Source: GCA-2715645 sp042095375
GTDB taxonomy: Bacteria; Bacteroidota; Bacteroidia; Cytophagales; MED-G16
Direction of reading: 5' to 3'
Assembly: GCA_042095375.1 (NCBI GenBank)
Contig: JBELBJ010000001.1
Coordinates: 1 to 64,000, forward strand
DNA length: 64,000 nucleotides
Under the pieces are notes generated by a model. That model ran no database searches, had not been told where the DNA came from, and saw nothing but the letters and a program-made list of their open reading frames with translations. The translations under genes and the position numbers were made by a program. This document shows, piece after piece, positions 58,189 through 64,000 of the stretch; the first letter of the stretch is position 1; each line of letters begins with the position of its first letter.

Positions 58189-60816
58189 ATGAAAAATGTC
58201 TTAATTTTTATTTTTTTATTATCCCTAACTTTTCTCATTGTATACAAATATTTTATAGAAAAAAAAGAAATTAAAGATGCTATTAATTTAGTGCCTAAAT
58301 CTGCAATTATTATTCATGAAATAAATGATCCTATTAATAAATATAAAAAGATAAAAAATCTAAAAAATTATGATTCAACTTTTTTAGTAAAAAGTATAGC
58401 TCAAAAAATAAAATTTATTGATAACGTACTTAATAATAATATTGAAAAACTTTCTTTAAATAATAAACTAATAACATCATTTCATATAACATCAAAATCA
58501 AATTTTGATGTAATTTTTTATTTAGATATTTCTATTGTTGATAAAAATAATTTAATTGATAAGTTAAGAGAAAATAAATTCAATATCCAAAATAGAATTT
58601 ATAATAATCATGAAATATTTGATGTAAGTTTTGATGATAAAGTTTTTACATTTCTATTCATTAATAATTTTTTTATTGGTAGTTATTCTTCTGTATTAAT
58701 TGAGGATGTTATAAGATCAATAAGTGAATCTAAGAATAGTTTTAGAGAATCCCACCAAAAACTATTTGAGTTCATCAAAACACAAAATGATTTTGGAAAC
58801 ATCTATGTCAACTCAAATAAAATTGAAGACTTTTTAGGGGTTTTTATTCAAGAAAATAAATTTAGCTTTAAAGATTTTAGTAATCACCTAGATGAAACAT
58901 TTTTAGATTTTTCAATAAATAAAAATAAATTTTTTTTTAATGGATTTTCATTAAATAATTCAAATAACAAAATAGCTTATTTATTAAATAACAAAAATAT
59001 TAGAGAATCAAACTATTTGGAATATATACCTAATAATTGTCTTTGGTTATACCGATTATCTTTTGATAATAATAGAAATAAATGGAAGAGTTTGCTAATA
59101 AATGAAGAGGATACTCTTGAAAATTATCAAGAGGAAATAATAGAAAATATAGATAATGAATTAATTCTAATAAAATTAGAAAGTAATCTTAAAGATAAAG
59201 AGAATGATCTTATCATTTTAAGATCTAAAAACATTGATGAGTTTAATAAATATTATATAAATGAAAATAATGATAGTATTGAAAAATATAATTTTAATTC
59301 TAATGATAAAATAATTTATCGATCAAATAAAAATTTTTTATTTAAAAAATTTTTAAAAAATAAAATAGAAGATGATTTTTTTTTCACAAATGTTGATAAT
59401 TATATAATAATTTCAAGTTCACTATTAAACATAAATGAATATTTAAAAAAATTAGAGTCTCAAGAGATTTGGACTAAATCTATTTTCTATAATAATTTAT
59501 TATCAAATTTAAATAATCAATCAAACGTTGATTTTTTTATAAATATCTCTAAAACACTAATTTATTTTTTATCAAAGGTTGAATACAATTTCAAAGATAA
59601 TATTATTGAAATATTTAAAGACTTTAATTTTTTATCTGTTCAACTCACAAAATTAGATGATAAATATTACACCAGTATAGTTTTAAATAAATCTGAATTT
59701 TCTAATGAAGATCCAAAACAAACCTCTAATCTAAAAGTAGATAACCAGATAGAAATCGATGAAAAAATTACCACAAAACCTTATCTTATAAAAAATCATT
59801 TAGATAATTCTATAGAAATAATCATGCAAGATAATTCTAATAAATTATATCAAATCTCATCTGATTTTAATAAAATTTGGGTTGATTCAATATCATCAAA
59901 AATTAATAGTTTGATTTATCAAATTGATTATTATAAAAACAATAAAAAACAAATAATTTTTTCAACTAAAAACATGTTACATTCATATGATAGAAATGGT
60001 AATAAATTAATAGAATATCCAATAAATAACCCTTCAAATTTTGAATTAGAACATTTCAATATAATTGATTATAATAAATCAAAAAATTATAGAATTATTT
60101 TAAGTGATATAAAAGGAAATGTTTTTTTAAAAGATAAAACTGGAAAAAATCTTAATGGATGGAACCCTTTAAAATTTAGTCCTCTAAGTGAGTCGCCTTT
60201 TCATGTAAGAATATCAAATAAAGATTATATAATTGTTACTGAAGAAAAAGGAGTACTTAACGTACTAAATCGAAAAGGAAAAAATTATCCTGGATTTCCA
60301 ATAAATTTTAACACAAATATTAATAGCAATATATTCATAGATCAAAAATCAACTTCAAAAAAATCTTTAATTACAGTTTTATTAACTAATGGAAAAATTA
60401 TTAAAGTAAATATGAATGGAGATATAATTGAAGAAAACCAACTTTATAGACCCTCGGTAAATTCAAAATTTAATTTATTAATTGATCCAACAAAAAAAAA
60501 TTATAAAATAGTTGTTAGTGATGAGTCATCAATTTATTTCCTTGAAAAAAATGAAGTGCAGTTTAAATATGACTTGTTAGAAACAAAAGGTTTATATTAT
60601 CAATACTATTATTTTGGAGGAAATAATGAAATGTTATCAATAATAAATAAATCAAAAAAAATTATTTCAATATTTAATTTTAAAAATAATTCAATTTCTA
60701 AAATTAATCTTCTAAGTGATCAATTAATTTCAATACTATATTATGATTATAGAAAAGAGTTTGAGATTTATTCTATATTAGACAATAAACTATTAAAAAA
60801 TAGTTTAAAAAATTAA
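58189..60816 (+). CDS. Membrane-anchored hypothetical protein, DUF3352-like with C-terminal propeller-like region
   Basis: The 875-residue protein has one N-terminal membrane helix (about 2-20) and then a large periplasmic part very rich in Asn, Lys and Ile. The first ~510 residues look like the DUF3352 group (an NLVPKSAIIIHEINDP opening). From about 540 on, short repeats with NKLYQISSDFNKIWVD, NVFLKDKTGKNLNGW and LNVLNRKGKNYPGFP look like a beta-propeller. I recall a comparable pair of regions in flavobacterial homologs, often near rnhB. The function is unknown. It begins at the base after the bcp stop. Confidence 0.7.
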   Translation: MKNVLIFIFLLSLTFLIVYKYFIEKKEIKDAINLVPKSAIIIHEINDPINKYKKIKNLKNYDSTFLVKSIAQKIKFIDNVLNNNIEKLSLNNKLITSFHITSKSNFDVIFYLDISIVDKNNLIDKLRENKFNIQNRIYNNHEIFDVSFDDKVFTFLFINNFFIGSYSSVLIEDVIRSISESKNSFRESHQKLFEFIKTQNDFGNIYVNSNKIEDFLGVFIQENKFSFKDFSNHLDETFLDFSINKNKFFFNGFSLNNSNNKIAYLLNNKNIRESNYLEYIPNNCLWLYRLSFDNNRNKWKSLLINEEDTLENYQEEIIENIDNELILIKLESNLKDKENDLIILRSKNIDEFNKYYINENNDSIEKYNFNSNDKIIYRSNKNFLFKKFLKNKIEDDFFFTNVDNYIIISSSLLNINEYLKKLESQEIWTKSIFYNNLLSNLNNQSNVDFFINISKTLIYFLSKVEYNFKDNIIEIFKDFNFLSVQLTKLDDKYYTSIVLNKSEFSNEDPKQTSNLKVDNQIEIDEKITTKPYLIKNHLDNSIEIIMQDNSNKLYQISSDFNKIWVDSISSKINSLIYQIDYYKNNKKQIIFSTKNMLHSYDRNGNKLIEYPINNPSNFELEHFNIIDYNKSKNYRIILSDIKGNVFLKDKTGKNLNGWNPLKFSPLSESPFHVRISNKDYIIVTEEKGVLNVLNRKGKNYPGFPINFNTNINSNIFIDQKSTSKKSLITVLLTNGKIIKVNMNGDIIEENQLYRPSVNSKFNLLIDPTKKNYKIVVSDESSIYFLEKNEVQFKYDLLETKGLYYQYYYFGGNNEMLSIINKSKKIISIFNFKNNSISKINLLSDQLISILYYDYRKEFEIYSILDNKLLKNSLKN

Positions 60817-60834
60817 TTTTATTATTTTTATAAT

Positions 60835-63800
60835 ATGAAAACAATAAATCAAATCTTCCCAATTTTATTATTATTAATAGCTTTTCCACTAATTACATTT
60901 AGCCAAAAAGAAAAGAAAAATAAAGCATCAAATTCTTTAGTATCTATTGAAGTACCAAAAAGTATTGAATGGAGATCAATAGGCCCTTTCAGAGGTGGTA
61001 GAGCATCTAGTGTAGCTGGCGTTATTGGTCAATCAGACACTTATTATTTTGGAGCTACAGGTGGTGGTGTTTGGAAAACTAAAGATGGTGGTCAATCTTG
61101 GAAAAATATATCCGATGGGTATTTTGGTGGTTCAATAGGTGCAGTTTCCGTTAGTATGTCCGATCCAAACATTATTTATGTTGGTACAGGAGAAGAAACT
61201 GTTAGAGGAAATGTTTCGCCCGGATATGGTGGTTTTTGGAAATCTTATGATGCGGGAAAAACCTGGAAAAAATTAAATTTAAATATTGATCAAGTTCAAG
61301 TTGGAAGAATTATTATTCATCCAAAAAATCCTGATGTTGTATTAATAGCTGTAATTGGAGATTTATTTAAAAACTCAAAAGAAAGAGGAATATATAAAAC
61401 ATCGGATGGTGGAAAAAATTGGAAAAAAGTTTTATATGTAAACGAAAGGTCTGGTGGAAATGATATTATTTTTGATCCTGGAAATCCAAGAGTTATTTAT
61501 GCGTCAACTTGGAATATTAGAAGAACTCCATTTAGTCTTGAAAGTGGAGGTAATGGATCCAATCTATGGAAATCAACAGATGAAGGAAATACATGGAAAA
61601 ATATATCAAATAACGATGGCCTACCAAAAGGAATATTAGGCAAAATAGGTATTGCTGTTTCACCAGTTAATCCAGATATAGTTTATGCATTGATAGAAAA
61701 TAAAAATGGTGGTCTTTTTAAATCACTTGATGCTGGAAAATCATGGAAGCTAATAAATAAAGATAGAAATCTTAGACAGAGAGCTTGGTATTACACTAGA
61801 ATTTATGCAGATACAAAACTTGAAGATAGAATATATGTTATGAATGTTCAATTCTGGAGATCAGAAGACGGAGGTAAAACATTTAAAAGTTACGCTACAC
61901 CTCACGGGGATCATCATGATCTATGGATTGACCCTCTAAATAATAAACGAATGATAGTAGCAGATGATGGAGGTGCTCAAGTAAGTTATGACGATGCAAA
62001 AAATTGGAGTACTTATATGAATCAACCCACTGCACAATATTATAGGGTAGCTACTGATAATAGTTTTCCTTATAATATTTTAGTTGCTCAACAAGATAAT
62101 AGTACTCAAAGAATACCGCACAGAGTAAACAGAGGTGGAATATCAGAAAAAGATTGGAAATCTTCTGCGGGAGGAGAAAGTGCACATTTAGCTGCCGATC
62201 CACTAAATCCAAAAATAGTCTACGGAGGTAGTTACGGAGGGTATCTAACCAGATTAAATCACGAAACCGGAGAATCTAGATCAATAAATGTTTGGCCAAA
62301 TAACCCAATGGGTCATGGAGCTGAAGATATGAAATATAGATTTCAATGGAATTTCCCAATATTTTTTTCTCCTCATAATAAAGAAAAATTATATACTACA
62401 TCAAATCATTTCCATCAAACAACTAATGAAGGTCAAACATGGGAAGTAATTAGCCCTGATTTAACTAGAAATGAAAAAGAAAAGCTAGGTCCTTCTGGAG
62501 GTCCAATCACAAAAGATAATACAGCCGTTGAATACTATGCCACAATATTTGCAGCATGTGAATCACCATATGAAGAAGGTTTATTATGGGCAGCATCAGA
62601 TGATGGCCTTATTCATATATCAAAAGATAGCGGAAATAATTGGGAAAATGTTACACCAAAAAACTCTCCAACCCATATAATGTGGAATAGTGTTGATCCT
62701 GATCCTTTTGTAAAAGGTGGACTTTATGTTGCGGGAACACTTTATAAAACTGGTGATTATGAACCATATTTGTATAAAACAAAAGATTATGGAAAAAGTT
62801 GGGAAAAAATTGATTTTGGAATACAAAAAAATCATTTTACTAGAGTACTAAGGGCAGATCCAAAAAGAAAAGGTTTACTTTATGCTGGAACTGAATCTGG
62901 TGTATATATTTCATTTGATGATGGAAAAAGTTGGAACTCGTTTCAACACAATCTACCTTTAGTTCCAATTACAGACTTAACAATTAAAAATAATAATTTA
63001 ATTGCTGCTACTCAAGGAAGATCAGTTTGGTTAATAGATGATTTAACACCTCTTCACCAACTAAATTATGATGTTTTAAGATCTGATTTTCATATTTTTA
63101 AACCTATTGACTCTTACAGAATGGGATATCCAAGTTGGAGAACAAATTCATCAAAAAATGGAATTAATCATCACAATGGAGTGAAAGTTTTTTTTAATAT
63201 TGATTCAACTAAGGTATGGAAAGACTCGTTAAGGGTTACTCTTGAGTTTATGGACTCTAATAAAAAAACTATAAAAGTATTTTCGAGTTTTTCAAAAGAA
63301 AATACTTTAAAAGTTAACAATGGTTCAAATTCGTTTGTTTGGAATATGAGATATAATAATGCAAAAGGTTTTGATGGATTAATTATGTGGGCCGCAAGTT
63401 TATCAGGACCAAAAGCAATTCCAGGTAAGTATTTTGCAAAGCTTTCAATAAATGGAAAATCTAAAGAAACCGAATTTTTTATTTTAAAGGATGAAAGAAG
63501 TAAATCAACAATTGATGATTTAAAAGATCAGTTTAATTTTTTAATTGAAATTAGAGATAAGATATCTGAAATTCATCAATCTATTTCTGATATGAGACTT
63601 GTAATAAGTCAAATAAATACTTTTAAAAGTAAAATTGAAAATAATGAAGAAATTATTACCAAAATGAAAAATTTAATTGATGAAATAAAAATTATCGAAA
63701 ACGAATTATATCAAACAAAAAATAAAAGTAGACAAGATCCTCTAAACTATCCAATTAAATTAAATAACAAATTAGCTCATTTATCTAGTGTTGCAGGAAA

Positions 63801-63963
63801 CGGGAATTATAAACCAACAGATCAAATGATTGAAGTTAAAAATGAATTAATTGAAAAAATAAATCAGGAACTGAAAAAATGGGATTTAATTAAAAAAGAA
63901 AAATTAAAAAATCTCAATAATGAAATCAAAAACATTGATATTGATTTAATATCAATTAATTAA
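60835..63963 (+). CDS. Secreted BNR/VPS10-like beta-propeller protein (glycosyl-hydrolase-like)
   Basis: The 1042-residue protein has a signal peptide (about 1-22, SQKEK). Two propellers follow, with repeated Asp-box turns such as SKDSGNNW, SYDAGKTWKKL, SDGGKNWKKV and STDEGNTWKNI between residues about 45 and 730. The start WRSIGPFRGGRASSVAGV is a signature of the sortilin/VPS10-like glycosidase-annotated group in Bacteroidota. A beta domain (about 790-890) and a helical, probably coiled-coil tail (about 900-1042) complete it. No T9SS sorting domain is seen. Enzymatic activity is uncertain; sialidase-type catalytic residues are not evident. Confidence 0.85.
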   Translation: MKTINQIFPILLLLIAFPLITFSQKEKKNKASNSLVSIEVPKSIEWRSIGPFRGGRASSVAGVIGQSDTYYFGATGGGVWKTKDGGQSWKNISDGYFGGSIGAVSVSMSDPNIIYVGTGEETVRGNVSPGYGGFWKSYDAGKTWKKLNLNIDQVQVGRIIIHPKNPDVVLIAVIGDLFKNSKERGIYKTSDGGKNWKKVLYVNERSGGNDIIFDPGNPRVIYASTWNIRRTPFSLESGGNGSNLWKSTDEGNTWKNISNNDGLPKGILGKIGIAVSPVNPDIVYALIENKNGGLFKSLDAGKSWKLINKDRNLRQRAWYYTRIYADTKLEDRIYVMNVQFWRSEDGGKTFKSYATPHGDHHDLWIDPLNNKRMIVADDGGAQVSYDDAKNWSTYMNQPTAQYYRVATDNSFPYNILVAQQDNSTQRIPHRVNRGGISEKDWKSSAGGESAHLAADPLNPKIVYGGSYGGYLTRLNHETGESRSINVWPNNPMGHGAEDMKYRFQWNFPIFFSPHNKEKLYTTSNHFHQTTNEGQTWEVISPDLTRNEKEKLGPSGGPITKDNTAVEYYATIFAACESPYEEGLLWAASDDGLIHISKDSGNNWENVTPKNSPTHIMWNSVDPDPFVKGGLYVAGTLYKTGDYEPYLYKTKDYGKSWEKIDFGIQKNHFTRVLRADPKRKGLLYAGTESGVYISFDDGKSWNSFQHNLPLVPITDLTIKNNNLIAATQGRSVWLIDDLTPLHQLNYDVLRSDFHIFKPIDSYRMGYPSWRTNSSKNGINHHNGVKVFFNIDSTKVWKDSLRVTLEFMDSNKKTIKVFSSFSKENTLKVNNGSNSFVWNMRYNNAKGFDGLIMWAASLSGPKAIPGKYFAKLSINGKSKETEFFILKDERSKSTIDDLKDQFNFLIEIRDKISEIHQSISDMRLVISQINTFKSKIENNEEIITKMKNLIDEIKIIENELYQTKNKSRQDPLNYPIKLNNKLAHLSSVAGNGNYKPTDQMIEVKNELIEKINQELKKWDLIKKEKLKNLNNEIKNIDIDLISIN

Positions 63964-64000
63964 TTTCGTATTTATTTCATTAATATTTCTAATTCATTAA
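63964..64000. other. Short trailing intergenic sequence
   Basis: Thirty-seven AT-rich bases follow the propeller gene. No hairpin or gene start is visible before the window ends. Confidence 0.5.

Overview
The window is a strongly AT-rich bacterial chromosome segment of the Bacteroidota, most likely a marine, Flavobacteriales-like lineage. The evidence is of several kinds. Two large secreted proteins end in the gliding-motility/type IX secretion (T9SS type B) C-terminal domain. There is a 58-residue Bacteroidota-type histone-H1-like protein. A textbook Bacteroidota promoter (TTTG-N19-TAAATTTG) precedes the sdh operon. Several genes start with TTG and ribosome-binding sites are A-rich rather than GGAGG. 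A 10-base N run (38464-38473) inside moaD shows that this is a draft assembly. I see no rRNA, CRISPR array, phage, insertion sequence or integrase. Two tRNAs are present, Gln(TTG) and Leu(CAA).

Layout. 0.2-14.1 kb (minus): a TetR regulator, then overlapping it a 2447-residue secreted multidomain protein, then a TolC/MFP/RND tripartite efflux operon. 14.3-20.4 kb (plus): purL, tRNA-Gln, prs, rplY (CTC form) and pth, i.e. purine/PRPP supply and translation. 20.4-27.4 kb (minus): metG, an SDR, fabD, a DCC-family protein and a second T9SS type B protein. 27.6-31.1 kb (plus): a three-gene succinate dehydrogenase/fumarate reductase resembling the actinobacterial Sdh1 type. 31.1-35.0 kb: a sugar-porter MFS gene (minus), then ROK kinase, xdhC and mocA-like genes (plus). 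35.0-43.3 kb (minus): a compact molybdenum-cofactor island reading iorA-like, iorB-like, moeA, tauE-like permease, moaD, moeB/thiF-rhodanese, moaE, a moaC-moaB fusion and moaA. 43.3-45.0 kb: a LamG-like secreted protein, tRNA-Leu and an S-adenosylmethionine hydrolase-family gene. 45.1-52.4 kb (plus): phoH, the whole phosphorylated serine pathway (serB, serA, serC), an SDR, ligA and a small conserved protein. 52.4-57.7 kb (minus): the histone-like gene, an alpha-oxoamine synthase (serine palmitoyltransferase-like), an MFP/TolC pair with no inner-membrane pump, and thyA. 57.7-64 kb (plus): bcp, a membrane-anchored DUF3352/propeller-like protein and a large BNR/VPS10-like propeller protein.

How the genes work together. 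The molybdenum island encodes nearly everything needed to make cofactor from GTP (MoaA, MoaC, MoaB, MoaD/E, MoeB, MoeA), probably to cytidylylate it (MocA-like) and to insert it (XdhC) into the two-subunit IorAB-like hydroxylase at its head. A molybdate ABC transporter is the missing part. The serine operon carries all three enzymes in series. The TetR/efflux region looks like a self-regulated unit with the giant surface protein placed between regulator and pump.

Most unusual items: two C-type-lectin modules in the giant protein whose sequence halves are in permuted order and sit inside Calx-beta domains; a pair of look-alike 28-bp inverted repeats upstream of tetR and tolC; a 2 x 30-bp perfect tandem repeat upstream of the iorA-like gene; and the Sdh1-type respiratory complex. 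I did not find an obviously new defence or mobile system.
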